This document shows positions 1 to 8,881 of a stretch of 64,000 bases of DNA, in pieces (within the stretch, counting starts at the first letter, position 1; each line of letters begins with the position of its first letter). The stretch lies in the NCBI RefSeq assembly GCF_000428785.1, contig NZ_AUAP01000010.1:1-64000 (forward strand). The letters run 5' to 3'. The stretch comes from Conchiformibius kuhniae DSM 17694. Lineage in GTDB: Bacteria > Pseudomonadota > Gammaproteobacteria > Burkholderiales > Neisseriaceae. Position numbers and translations under genes: made by a program. Below the pieces are notes generated by a model. The model made no database searches and had not been told where the DNA came from. It was given only the letters and a program-made list of their open reading frames with translations.

Positions 1-1
1 G

Positions 2-271
2 CACGAATCGGGACAGCAAAGGGGGCGGGTGATGTTATCCAAAAAAGGTTCGGCAGTATTGCGTGCGGCCTTGTATCTGCCTGCGGTCGTGTCAAAGAAA
101 TACAACCCTGATATTGCCGCCCAATACGCCCGTCTGCTGCAAAGGCAAAAAACGCCGATGCAGGCATTGGGCGCGGCGATGCGTAAATTGGTACATATTT
201 GCTTTGGCGTATTGAAGCATCAAACGGTTTATCAGTCCCGTCAGTTGGAAATTTCTGCTACGGGAGCTTGA
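2..271 (+). CDS. IS110-family transposase, C-terminal part (cut by window start)
   Basis: The frame is open from the window edge, so this is the 3' part of a longer gene. The visible protein contains LSKKGSAVLRAALYLPA and later RQKTPMQALGAAMRKLVHIC, which match the conserved C-terminal Transposase_20 region of IS110/IS1111 transposases (known family feature). The catalytic DEDD N-terminal domain would lie outside the window. The stop is TGA at 269-271. A fragment of the dispersed palindromic element follows at once. Whether the full element is intact cannot be judged here. Confidence 0.8.
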   Translation, partial: HESGQQRGRVMLSKKGSAVLRAALYLPAVVSKKYNPDIAAQYARLLQRQKTPMQALGAAMRKLVHICFGVLKHQTVYQSRQLEISATGA

Positions 272-280
272 CTGGAAAGA

Positions 281-357
281 TGGTATCTACACCTGCTTCG
301 ATTTGGATTCCCGCCTGTGCGGGCATGACGGTGCGTTATTTTTCAATCAATGGACGG
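281..357. repeat. Fragment of dRS3-bearing palindromic element (copy 1)
   Basis: Contains GGATTCCCGCCTGTGCGGGC, a slightly degenerate dRS3-type palindrome, followed by ATGACGGTGCG, a run of T and a degraded terminus (CGGCGCACCCC). It matches the right half of the full copy at 30307-30506, including the preceding GCTTCGATTTGG. The rluC stop codon lies inside it. Confidence 0.7.
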
Positions 358-1344
358 CGCACCCCGAACTTCGGGCGGCTGCGCCCGCAACATCACCAAC
401 ACATTTTCCAACTCATCGGGCAAAGGCGCGGTCAAATCCAATTTTTCGCCGCTCAAAGGGTGCGCCAACACCAAACGCTGCGCGTGCAGAAACATCCGCC
501 GCAAACCCAACTTGTGTAAACGGCGGTTCGCCTGATAATCGCCGTAACGCTCATCGCCCGCAATCGGACAACCCTGCGCCTGCATATGCACGCGGATTTG
601 ATGGGTGCGCCCTGTTTTCAAAGTCGCCCGCATCAGGCTCAACGCGCCGATGCCGTGCCGGTGCAGCAGGCTGCCTGAAAACCTTTCCAAACAATCAAAT
701 ACCGTATGCGCCGCCATGCCGTCCGCCGCCACGCGCACCATTTTTTCACCGTTTGCGCCCGTGTATTTCACAAGCGGACATTTCACAGCGCGTACCGCGC
801 CGTCCCACGCGCCCGCACCCAATGCCAGATAAGTTTTTTGCGGTGCGCCCGCGCGAATCATCTCGTGCAGCTTCACCAACGCCGCGCGTTTTTTCGCCAC
901 CATCAGCAAACCGCTCGTGTCGCGGTCCAGACGGTGCACCAACTCCAAATAACGCGCCTCCGGACGGGCTTGGCGCAGTTGCTCAATCACGCCGAAGCTC
1001 ACCCCGCTCCCGCCGTGAACCGCCACGCCGTGCGGCTTGTTGATGACCAACAGCGCATCATCTTCAAACACCAGGGCAAATTCCCGTGCGGGCGCGGCGT
1101 TTTTCGGCGCAGACACGGCGGCAATCCGCACCGGCGGCACGCGCACGCTGTCGCCCGCCGCGATGCGCGTATCGGCTTTGGCGCGTTTTTGGTTCACCCG
1201 CACCTCCCCCGCACGGATAATCCGCCAAATATGGCTGCGCGGCACGCCTTTTAAGATTTTTATCAGGTAATTATCAAGGCGTTGCCCCGCTTCGTGTTCG
1301 CCGATGCACAAATGGCGGACGCTTTCTTTGCTAATCGTTGGCAT
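343..1344 (-). CDS. rluC: 23S rRNA pseudouridine synthase RluC
   Basis: RluA-family pseudouridine synthase of 333 residues when started at MPTISKESVRH. An N-terminal S4 RNA-binding domain (GQRLDNYLIKILKGVPRSHI) precedes the catalytic domain with the HRLDRDTSGLL motif, whose Asp is the catalytic residue, and a GRTHQIRVH motif. In the family RluC modifies 23S U955, U2504 and U2580. The frame is open a further 45 codons upstream, but that stretch has no family match and overlaps the divergent rne promoter. Divergence from rne is the classical arrangement in proteobacteria. The last codons (GAPSID) fall in the palindromic repeat, so the native C-terminus may have been replaced. Confidence 0.93.
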   Translation of the reverse strand: MPTISKESVRHLCIGEHEAGQRLDNYLIKILKGVPRSHIWRIIRAGEVRVNQKRAKADTRIAAGDSVRVPPVRIAAVSAPKNAAPAREFALVFEDDALLVINKPHGVAVHGGSGVSFGVIEQLRQARPEARYLELVHRLDRDTSGLLMVAKKRAALVKLHEMIRAGAPQKTYLALGAGAWDGAVRAVKCPLVKYTGANGEKMVRVAADGMAAHTVFDCLERFSGSLLHRHGIGALSLMRATLKTGRTHQIRVHMQAQGCPIAGDERYGDYQANRRLHKLGLRRMFLHAQRLVLAHPLSGEKLDLTAPLPDELENVLVMLRAQPPEVRGAPSID

Positions 1345-1356
1345 TTTCTCTATAAT
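1328..1356 (+). promoter_or_regulatory. Probable sigma70 promoter of rne
   Basis: TTGCTA at 1328-1333 and a perfect TATAAT at 1351-1356 are separated by 17 bases. This would start transcription near 1363, overlapping the rluC start on the other strand. Inferred from consensus only. Confidence 0.6.
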
Positions 1357-1885
1357 CCGAACTGTTTTGCCGCCGCATTGAACGGGCGGCAAAAAAAGGT
1401 TTTCGGGCGGTATCCCGCCGCCAAAATTCCCCCACGCCGCACGGCGCAAACGCATTTCAGGCAGCCCGACAAACCCCAAACATCACTTCGCGGGATACCC
1501 GCCCATTTTAATGGAAAAACGCATTGCACAAGCAAATGCTTCCGTCCGCACGGCCTACACGGACGGACACGGCAATCCGAACACCGATAACAATTGTTCC
1601 AACGGTTCGCAAACGGGATTCTCCCAACGGCAAAGCGCAAACCGCGCCCGCACCGCACGGCTTGTTCCGTGCATGAACCGCAAGAAGACGACGGCACCCC
1701 ACAACGTTCAGGCACAGTGTCTGACGATAAACACCCTGAAACTGTTTATCTCATTGTTCTTTCTTCGCTTCTTCCGCCCGCCCGCCGGCACATTCCCACA
1801 CGGGAACAACACGCGCCGCATGGCAAGGCGGCATCGCGCACCGATTGCCAGCCCAAGCAATGCCTTGTTTATAAGGTAAAAAATA
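1357..1885 (+). promoter_or_regulatory. Long 5' leader of rne, about 520 nt, with stem-loops
   Basis: No convincing gene lies here. A stem of TTTTGCCGCC against GGGCGGCAAAA forms at about 1366-1395, right at the predicted transcript start, and CCGTCCG pairs with CGGACGG at about 1549-1570. In E. coli RNase E destabilises its own mRNA through a long structured 5' UTR; a long leader here suggests similar autoregulation (inference). The start ATG at 1886 follows AAGGTAAAAAATA. Confidence 0.45.
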
Positions 1886-4528
1886 ATGAAACGCATGTTA
1901 TTCAACGCCACGCATTCCGAAGAATTGCGCGTGGCGATTGTAGACGGGCAAACCCTGCTGGATTTGGACATTGAAACGCTGGGCAAAGAACAGCGCAAAG
2001 GCAATATCTACAAAGGCGTGATTACCCGCATCGAGCCGTCTTTGGAAGCCTGCTTCGTGGATTACGGCACCGACCGGCACGGTTTTTTGCCGTTTAAAGA
2101 AGTGTCCCGCGCCTATTTTCAGGACTACGAAGGCGGCAAAGCCCGCATTCAGGACGTGCTGAAAGAAGGCATGCAAATCATTGTTCAGGTTGAAAAAGAC
2201 GAGCGCGGCAACAAAGGTGCGGCACTCACCACCTTTATTAGTTTGGCGGGGCGTTATCTGGTGTTGATGCCCAACAATCCGCGCGGCGGCGGCGTGTCGC
2301 GGCGCATCGAGGGCGAGGAACGCCAAGAACTGAAAGCGGCGATGGCGGAGCTGGACGTGCCGCACGGCATGAGCATCATCGCCCGCACCGCCGGCATCGG
2401 TCGCAGTGTGGAAGAATTGCAATGGGATTTCAATTATTTGCTGCAACTGTGGCGGGCGATTGAAGAAGCCGCCAACGCCCACAAACAGCCCTATCTGCTG
2501 TTTATGGAAAGCTCGCTGGTGATTCGCGCCATCCGCGACTATTTCCGCCCCGACATCGGCGAAATTCTGGTTGATAATCAGGAAGTTTACGAACAAGTTT
2601 CCGAGTTTATGAGCTATGTGATGCCCAATAATTTGGGCAGGCTGAAACTCTACACCGACCACACGCCCCTGTTTTCCCGTCTGCAAATCGAGCAACAGAT
2701 TGAAACCGCGTTTTCGCGTTCCGTCAGCCTGCCTTCGGGCGGCGCGATTGTGATTGACCACACCGAAGCCCTTGTTTCCATTGATGTAAACTCTGCCCGT
2801 GCCACACGCGGCGCCGACATTGAAGAAACCGCGTTCAAAACCAATATGGAAGCGGCGGAAGAAGTGGCGCGGCAAATGCGTTTGCGCGACTTGGGCGGCT
2901 TGGTTGTCATTGATTTTATTGACATGGAAGACGCGCGTAATCAGCGCGAAGTGGAAAACACCCTGCGCGATGCGCTGAAAAAAGACCGCGCCCGCGTGCA
3001 AATGGGCAAACTGTCGCGCTTCGGCTTGCTGGAATTGAGCCGCCAACGCCTGCAACCTGCGCTGGCGGAAAGCAGCCACATTGCCTGTCCGCGCTGCGCC
3101 GGTACGGGCGTAATCCGCAGCATCGAATCCACCGCGCTGCACGTTTTGCGCCTGATTCAAGACGCGGCGATGAAAGACAATACGGGTGAAGTTCACGCGC
3201 AAGTGCCTGTTGATGTCGCCACTTTTTTGCTGAACGAAAAACGCGCCGAGCTGTTCGGCATGGAAGAGCGTTTGGACGTATCCGTGTTTCTGATTCCGAA
3301 CATTCATTTGGAAAATCCGCATTACGAAATCACCCGCATCCGCAACGATGACGTGGACGAAAACGCCGCGCCGAGCTATAAGCGCGTTTCCAAACCGGAA
3401 GCCGTTGATAATGTGCCGTTTTCCAACAGCAAAGGCGAAAAAGCGGCGCGTCCCGAACCGGCGGTGAAAGGCGTGAAACACGCTTCGCCCGCGCCGACCG
3501 TGTCGGAAAACCGTTCTTGGTGGGACAGCTTCAAAGGCTGGCTGAAAAAACTGTTCGGCAGCGACAGCGAACCCGCGCCCGCCGCGCCGGTGAAAACCCG
3601 CCCCGCCGCCAAGCGCAACAATCCCAACCGCCGCCACAACCAACACGGCAACCGCAGTCCCGCCTACGCCAAAAACAAACGCCCGCAACACCACCACAAA
3701 ACCGTGTCGGGCAACGGCGATGGCGACAACGCGGCAACGCCGCCCGCCGCGCCCAAACCGCCGCGCCCCCAGCGTCCGCAACCAACGGCGCAGCCGATGC
3801 CCAAGCAGCCCGCTCCCGTTGCCGAAGCACCGCGCACCGAAACGGCCGCACCCCAAGCCGCGCCCACCAAGCCGCGCAAACCCAAGCAGCAACAGCAGCC
3901 CAAGCAAAAGCCCTTGATTGTCCGCATTGGCGCACCGCAAAACAGCAATAAAAACAAAGGACAAAACAAGCAACCCAATAAGCGCAACATTCCTTCCGCT
4001 TCGCGCATCGAGCATTTTCTCGATATTGGCAAAACGGCGGCGCGTGCCGAAGACGCGATTGTCCATGTTTTGATGCAATACCCTGATTTAGCGGAAGAAA
4101 GCACTTTGGTTGCCGAATACCGCGCCAAACAGACACCCCCACCCGAAGTGCCGGCAACCCACACACCTGTTTTGCAAGCCATTGAAACCGTTTCGGAAGA
4201 CGATGACATGCACACCACGCCATCTGTTGCCGGTGATGATGAAGCGGCATGGCTGCATGAAGCCGTTGCACAGGTGGAAGCCGCGATTGCCCATGTGTGC
4301 CACAAGGGCGAACAAACCACAGTGGCACAACTGCTCGACCACTTGGATTTGAACGGTTTGCAACTGATTGAAACCCAAAGCAGTGATGATGCCGCAACCC
4401 CTGCCGAAGCTGCCGCACCACAAGGTTTGCGCCGCCGCGACCGCATCGCAACCGCCGCGACCGCGCCCGCCGCAATCGAAATGGTGCAAATCGAAACCGC
4501 GCCCCCGAACCCGTCATCAACGGCGTAA
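1886..4528 (+). CDS. rne: Ribonuclease E
   Basis: 880 residues. The N-terminal catalytic half begins MKRMLFNATHSEELRVAIVD and includes the embedded S1 domain (about residues 35-120), the RNase H-like and 5'-sensor/DNase I-like regions (SGGAIVIDHTEALVSIDVN, VVIDFIDM) and the zinc-link CPRCAGTG near residue 395. The C-terminal half is low-complexity, rich in Pro, Ala, Arg, Lys and Gln, as expected for the RNA-binding and degradosome scaffold. It initiates mRNA decay and processes rRNA and tRNA precursors. The scaffold sequence is poorly conserved even among relatives, so its partners cannot be read off here. Confidence 0.97.
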   Translation: MKRMLFNATHSEELRVAIVDGQTLLDLDIETLGKEQRKGNIYKGVITRIEPSLEACFVDYGTDRHGFLPFKEVSRAYFQDYEGGKARIQDVLKEGMQIIVQVEKDERGNKGAALTTFISLAGRYLVLMPNNPRGGGVSRRIEGEERQELKAAMAELDVPHGMSIIARTAGIGRSVEELQWDFNYLLQLWRAIEEAANAHKQPYLLFMESSLVIRAIRDYFRPDIGEILVDNQEVYEQVSEFMSYVMPNNLGRLKLYTDHTPLFSRLQIEQQIETAFSRSVSLPSGGAIVIDHTEALVSIDVNSARATRGADIEETAFKTNMEAAEEVARQMRLRDLGGLVVIDFIDMEDARNQREVENTLRDALKKDRARVQMGKLSRFGLLELSRQRLQPALAESSHIACPRCAGTGVIRSIESTALHVLRLIQDAAMKDNTGEVHAQVPVDVATFLLNEKRAELFGMEERLDVSVFLIPNIHLENPHYEITRIRNDDVDENAAPSYKRVSKPEAVDNVPFSNSKGEKAARPEPAVKGVKHASPAPTVSENRSWWDSFKGWLKKLFGSDSEPAPAAPVKTRPAAKRNNPNRRHNQHGNRSPAYAKNKRPQHHHKTVSGNGDGDNAATPPAAPKPPRPQRPQPTAQPMPKQPAPVAEAPRTETAAPQAAPTKPRKPKQQQQPKQKPLIVRIGAPQNSNKNKGQNKQPNKRNIPSASRIEHFLDIGKTAARAEDAIVHVLMQYPDLAEESTLVAEYRAKQTPPPEVPATHTPVLQAIETVSEDDDMHTTPSVAGDDEAAWLHEAVAQVEAAIAHVCHKGEQTTVAQLLDHLDLNGLQLIETQSSDDAATPAEAAAPQGLRRRDRIATAATAPAAIEMVQIETAPPNPSSTA

Positions 4529-4553
4529 ATCACCACCGCGCCATCAAAGCAAG

Positions 4554-4588
4554 CGCCCCGAAGCACACCATGCTTCGGGGCGTTTTTT
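4554..4588 (+). terminator. Rho-independent terminator after rne
   Basis: A 12-bp stem (CGCCCCGAAGCA / TGCTTCGGGGCG) with a 5-base loop is followed by six T. It may also serve the converging SPOR gene. Confidence 0.9.
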
Positions 4589-4603
4589 ATTCAATCAAAA
4601 CAT

Positions 4604-4927
4604 TCAATTGTCCAGCATCAGCAATACCGCCACATCGTGTTCCCTTGTCAATCTCTCCGCCACACGCTCCGCATCTTCCTGCGTCATGCGTTTGCTGCGA
4701 ACCACGCGCACGATGTTGCCCTGCGCGTTTTTCTTTTCCACCACACGGGACGGTACGCCCAATAAAGAAATCCGCCCTGCCTGTGCGTCTGCCAAATCGG
4801 GGTCGGTAAACGCACCCGATTGAATCACAAAGCGGTTTTTACCAAGTGTTTCATCAACCTCATTTGCCAGTGCCAAAGAAGTCGCACAACATACCATGAA
4901 AACGGCGGTCAAAAAGGATTTTTTCAT
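4604..4927 (-). CDS. Exported SPOR-domain-like small protein
   Basis: 107 residues from MKKSFLTAVF, with AGGAG seven bases before the ATG; 28 upstream in-frame codons are probably untranslated. A signal peptide (about residues 1-22, cleavage after ALA) is followed by NRFVIQSGAFTDPDLADAQ, GVPSRVVEKK and a basic segment ending in RLTREHDVAVLLMLDN. The spacing of FVIQSGAF, the DA pair and the final strand resembles the peptidoglycan-binding SPOR domain. This suggests a periplasmic, possibly septum-associated protein; the precise role is unknown. Confidence 0.7.
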   Translation of the reverse strand: MKKSFLTAVFMVCCATSLALANEVDETLGKNRFVIQSGAFTDPDLADAQAGRISLLGVPSRVVEKKNAQGNIVRVVRSKRMTQEDAERVAERLTREHDVAVLLMLDN

Positions 4928-5149
4928 GTCTTTTCTCCTGAATGGACGGGGCTGCGCCCCAACAGATACCATGCGCCGCGCCGCAATCCGGCACAACACA
5001 TGCCCAAACACAAGGATTTTCTTTTAAATCATTGTGCTAGATTGATGTTTATCATTATAACGGGATAAGCGCAAAGATAGGCGCATAATTTGTAATTTAG
5101 GGTAATTTTTACATTTTTATACAATTTTTGCCTGTTTTTGTTGTTTTTA

Positions 5150-5188
5150 TGCAACAAAAACGGCAAGGCACTGATTTGCGCCTTGCCG
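5150..5188 (-). terminator. Terminator of ppsA
   Basis: On the minus strand a 9-bp stem (CGGCAAGGC / GCCTTGCCG, 5161-5188) is followed by TTTTTGTTGC. Confidence 0.8.
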
Positions 5189-5205
5189 GTTCGGTATAAA
5201 CGTGC

Positions 5206-7596
5206 TTAATTCGGATTCAGCTCTTTCGCCAAATACAGCCACGTTTCAATCACGGTATCGGGGTTGAGCGACACGGTTTCGATGCCCTCTTCCACCAGCC
5301 ATTTGGCAAAATCGGGGTGGTCGGACGGGCCTTGTCCGCAAATGCCGATGTATTTGTTGTGTTTGCAGCAGGCGGAAATCGCCAGATGCAGCATCACTTT
5401 CACTGCCGGATTGCGCTCGTCAAAGCTGGAGGCGATGGCGCCGCCACTGTCGCGGTCGACGCCGAGCGTGAGCTGGGTCATGTCGTTGGAGCCGATGGAG
5501 AAGCCGTCAAAATACTTCAGGAACTGTTCCGCCAACAGCGCGTTGCTGGGCAGTTCGCACATCATAATCAGGCGCAAGCCGTTTTTGCCGCGTTCTAAAC
5601 CGTTTTCTTTCAAGGCTTTGACCACGCCTTCGGCTTCAGCCAGCGTGCGCACGAAGGGAATCATGATTTCCACATTGGTCAAGCCCATTTCATCGCGCAC
5701 ATATTTCAAGGCGCGGCATTCCAGCGCAAACGCTTCTTTGAAATCTTCGGAAACGTAACGCGCCGCGCCACGGAAGCCCAACATCGGGTTTTCTTCGTGC
5801 GGTTCGTACACGCTGCCGCCGACCAAGCCCGCGTATTCGTTGGATTTGAAATCCGACATGCGCACAATCACTTTTTTCGGATACACGGAAGCCGCCAAAG
5901 TCGCCACGCCTTCGGCAATTTTGTCCACATAAAAATCGGTGGGCGAAGCGTATCCGGCGATGCGGTCGCGGATTTCGGCTTGCAGGTCTTCGTCAAGTTT
6001 GTCAAACTCAATCAAGGCTTTGGGGTGAATACCGATTTGACGGTTAATCACAAATTCCATCCGCGCCAAGCCGATGCCTTCGTTGGGAATGCCGGCAAAC
6101 GAGAACGCCAGTTCGGGATTGCCCACGTTCATCATGATTTTCACGGGCGCTTTGGGCATGTTGTCCAGCGCGACATCGTGTACTTGCACGTCCAATAAAC
6201 CGTTATAAATCAATCCGGTATCTCCTTCGGCGCAAGAAACGGTTACTTCCTGACCGTCTTGCAGTACTTCGGAAGCGTTGCCGCAGCCGACCACCGCCGG
6301 AATGCCCAATTCGCGGGCGATAATCGCGGCGTGGCAGGTGCGGCCGCCACGGTTGGTAACAATGGCAGCGGCGCGTTTCATCACCGGTTCCCAATCGGGG
6401 TCGGTCATGTCGGTAACCAACACATCGCCCGCCTGCACGCTTTCCATTTCCGAAGCGTCTTTCACCAAGCGCACTTTGCCTTGTCCGACTTTTTGTCCGA
6501 TGGCGCGGCCTTCCGCCAGCACTTTGCGTTCGCCGTTGATGGTGTAGCGGCGCAGGCTGCTGCCTTTTTCTTCTTGCGATTTAACGGTTTCCGGGCGGGC
6601 TTGCAAAATATACAGCTTGCCGTCCACGCCGTCCCGACCCCATTCGATGTCCATCGGGCGGCCGTAGTGTTCCTCAATAATCAGCGCGTATTTTGCCAGC
6701 TCGGTAATTTCTTCATTAGAAATGGAAAATTGTTTTCTGTCGGCTTCGGGCACGTCCACCGTCTGCACCGATTTGCCCGCTTGCGCCTGTTCGGTAAACA
6801 CCATTTTAATCAGTTTGGAACCGAGATTTTTCCGCAACACGGCGGGTTTGCCCGCTTTCAGGGTCGGTTTGTGGACGTAAAATTCATCGGGATTGACCGC
6901 GCCCTGCACCACCGTTTCGCCCAAGCCGTAAGATGCGGTTACAAACACCACGTCCTCAAAACCGCTTTCGGTGTCAATCGAGAACATCACGCCCGCCGCG
7001 CCGGTGTCGGAACGCACCATGCGCTGCACGCCTGCCGACAATGCCACCACGTCGTGTTCAAAACCTTTGTGGACGCGGTAGGAAATGGCGCGGTCGTTGT
7101 AGAGCGAGGCGAAAACGTGGTGCATCGCTTCTTTCACGTTTTCCAAACCGTTGATGTTCAAAAAAGTTTCCTGCTGTCCGGCAAACGAGGCATCGGGCAG
7201 GTCTTCGGCGGTGGCGGAGGAGCGCACGGCTACGGAAATGTCGGGGCTGCCTGCATCGGCAACCATTTTTTCCCAAGCGGTTTCAATCTCTTGATTAAGC
7301 TGTTCGGGGAAAGGCGTGTCCAAAATCCATTGGCGGATTTCTTTGCCCACCCGCGCCAGTTCCGCCACGTCGTCCACGTCCAAAGCGGCGAGCGCGGCGG
7401 AAATGCGTTCGTTCAGCCCTTCGTGCGCCAAAAAAGCGCGGTAGGCTTCGGCGGTGGTGGCAAAACCGTCCGGCACGCGCACGCCTTTTTCTTTAAGATT
7501 ACTAATCATTTCGCCTAAGGAGGCGTTTTTGCCGCCCACGCGTTCCACATCGCTCATGCGCAGGTTTTCAAACCAAACCACATAGTTTTCGGTCAT
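5206..7596 (-). CDS. ppsA: Phosphoenolpyruvate synthase
   Basis: 796 residues, the usual length. It converts pyruvate, ATP and water to PEP, AMP and phosphate, the first step of gluconeogenesis from pyruvate or lactate. The N-terminal pyruvate/ATP-binding domain carries [10 protein letters not shown] (from about residue 22) and [19 protein letters not shown]; the central phosphohistidine domain has [20 protein letters not shown] with the swivelling His; the C-terminal PEP-binding barrel has [16 protein letters not shown] and a late Cys in [10 protein letters not shown] gluconeogenic partner, fbp, lies at 44399. Confidence 0.97.
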   Translation of the reverse strand: MTENYVVWFENLRMSDVERVGGKNASLGEMISNLKEKGVRVPDGFATTAEAYRAFLAHEGLNERISAALAALDVDDVAELARVGKEIRQWILDTPFPEQLNQEIETAWEKMVADAGSPDISVAVRSSATAEDLPDASFAGQQETFLNINGLENVKEAMHHVFASLYNDRAISYRVHKGFEHDVVALSAGVQRMVRSDTGAAGVMFSIDTESGFEDVVFVTASYGLGETVVQGAVNPDEFYVHKPTLKAGKPAVLRKNLGSKLIKMVFTEQAQAGKSVQTVDVPEADRKQFSISNEEITELAKYALIIEEHYGRPMDIEWGRDGVDGKLYILQARPETVKSQEEKGSSLRRYTINGERKVLAEGRAIGQKVGQGKVRLVKDASEMESVQAGDVLVTDMTDPDWEPVMKRAAAIVTNRGGRTCHAAIIARELGIPAVVGCGNASEVLQDGQEVTVSCAEGDTGLIYNGLLDVQVHDVALDNMPKAPVKIMMNVGNPELAFSFAGIPNEGIGLARMEFVINRQIGIHPKALIEFDKLDEDLQAEIRDRIAGYASPTDFYVDKIAEGVATLAASVYPKKVIVRMSDFKSNEYAGLVGGSVYEPHEENPMLGFRGAARYVSEDFKEAFALECRALKYVRDEMGLTNVEIMIPFVRTLAEAEGVVKALKENGLERGKNGLRLIMMCELPSNALLAEQFLKYFDGFSIGSNDMTQLTLGVDRDSGGAIASSFDERNPAVKVMLHLAISACCKHNKYIGICGQGPSDHPDFAKWLVEEGIETVSLNPDTVIETWLYLAKELNPN

Positions 7597-7599
7597 TTT

Positions 7600-7842
7600 T
7601 GGCGTCCTTATGGAAGGGTTGTGTAAAGAAACGGTTAAAAATTTTCCGATATTTTAATGTTTGTCGCGGCGTGTGTCAGCTTTAATTTTTTGGCTTCCGT
7701 CCCTGCTCCCGCAAAGGATTTCCTGCTGTCGTAACCATTTTGATTTCATTACAAACTTCGGCGGGTTCGTGCTGCTGATTGCCTGACTGCGCAATTCACT
7801 TCACACGCGCTGCGGGCAAGCCCTGCCCTGACACTCTTTAAA
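7600..7842 (-). ncRNA. Candidate omega-RNA / right-end region of the TnpB element
   Basis: This non-coding stretch follows the tnpB stop directly, where IS200/IS605-type elements place the guide RNA and right end. No recognisable gene is seen. The exact right end, guide boundary and any target site could not be fixed by eye, so the interval is only an upper limit. It also contains the upstream region of ppsA. Confidence 0.25.
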
Positions 7843-8751
7843 TTACCGGTGCGCCGCCAATGCTGCCTGACCGCGCTTCAACACATTCATTGCGCCGACC
7901 ACATCGGCATTCCCGGCAAACGCGCATTTCATACACGCAAACCGTGCCTGTGTCGGGCGGTTTTCTTTTGCCGTATGCCCGCAAACAGGGCAGCAACGAC
8001 TGGTATTTTGCGGCGGAACGGCAATCAGGCGACCACCGCGCCACAATAATTTATAGCCCAATTGTCGGCGGAATTCCGACCATGCTTGGTCTAAAATGGC
8101 GCGGTTCAAGCCCGATTTGGCGGATACGTTTTTACCGTGCCGCTCCGCATTGCCTTTGGTGGATTGGCTCATGTTCGCCACCTGCAAATCCTCCACAAAC
8201 ACAATCGCGTCCACCCCCACCGCACCGCCTTTCGCCTTTGGGATTGCGGTTTCGCACTCGGTTTGAACGGAAACAAACCATTGACCGCATTTTTGCGATA
8301 CGGTTACGTTTTTCAGGCTGCCTGAAACAAGCCGACTGTTACGGTAACGCACCCAACCGATTTTCGGCAGATAAATGCGGTTGTTGTGCTGTTCCAATTT
8401 GCAAGCTTGCGGAAAACGGAAACTGTCTTTTTTGCCCTTACGTTTGAATTTGGGAAAACATGCCCGTTGGGAAAAGAAATTTTTAAACGCACATGCCAAA
8501 TCTTTCAAACTCTGCTGCAAAACCTGACTGTGGCATTCTTTCAGCCAATGCCACTCGCGTTTCCAAGCGGGAAGCAAGGCACTCAATTCGGCATAGCTGA
8601 ATTTAAACGAAGCATCTTGCTGATATTGCTCAAGTTGGTACATCAAACCCCGATTAAATACAAAACGCGCACAACCGCAAAACCGTTTCATTTTGCAGAT
8701 TTGCTCATCGCTGGGCATCAGTTTGAATTTAAAGGATTTGTATATATTCAT
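7843..8751 (-). CDS. TnpB-family protein with an internal RuvC deletion
   Basis: 302 residues from MNIYKSFKFKLMP; another 11 codons are open upstream. The N-terminal helix-turn-helix (PSDEQICKMKRFCGCARFVF), the central basic region (FPKFKRKGKKDSFRFP), the AKSGLNRAILDQAWSEFRRQL helix and the zinc finger (CPVC then CMKC) are all normal for IS605-family TnpB. However, the RuvC-I motif GVD (about residue 181) is followed after only five residues by the RuvC-II motif VEDL (about residue 187). Full-length relatives have about 80 residues there. The frame is preserved, and Asp, Glu and the final Asp (GNADVVGAMN) remain. No tnpA is present. A DUS (8311-8327) encodes LVSGSLKN inside the gene. Confidence 0.85.
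   Translation of the reverse strand: MNIYKSFKFKLMPSDEQICKMKRFCGCARFVFNRGLMYQLEQYQQDASFKFSYAELSALLPAWKREWHWLKECHSQVLQQSLKDLACAFKNFFSQRACFPKFKRKGKKDSFRFPQACKLEQHNNRIYLPKIGWVRYRNSRLVSGSLKNVTVSQKCGQWFVSVQTECETAIPKAKGGAVGVDAIVFVEDLQVANMSQSTKGNAERHGKNVSAKSGLNRAILDQAWSEFRRQLGYKLLWRGGRLIAVPPQNTSRCCPVCGHTAKENRPTQARFACMKCAFAGNADVVGAMNVLKRGQAALAAHR
8311..8327. repeat. DNA uptake sequence inside tnpB
   Basis: TTTCAGGCTGCCTGAAA, a full palindromic DUS, read in frame by tnpB. Confidence 0.9.
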
Positions 8752-8792
8752 ATCGGCATGATAGCACTTTTTGCAAGCGCGCACACAGGCTA

Positions 8793-8822
8793 TTTTGTAG
8801 CCAATTGTAATTGCTTACAAAA
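8793..8822. repeat. Imperfect palindrome at presumed left end of the TnpB element
   Basis: TTTTGTAGCCAATT and AATTGCTTACAAAA form an imperfect inverted repeat just upstream of tnpB. It fits the subterminal hairpin of an IS605-type left end, but it also lies in the serB promoter region. Confidence 0.4.
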
Positions 8823-8881
8823 ATTTACAGCCGCCACGCAACGCGATATAGTGCGCCCATTGCCGTTTTTAGGAGCGAAAG

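Noticed and set aside
1898..4078. Minus-strand frame of 726 codons antisense to rne
   Set aside because: Composition artefact of GC-rich codon bias; no ribosome site or recognisable motif, and RNase E on the plus strand is certain.
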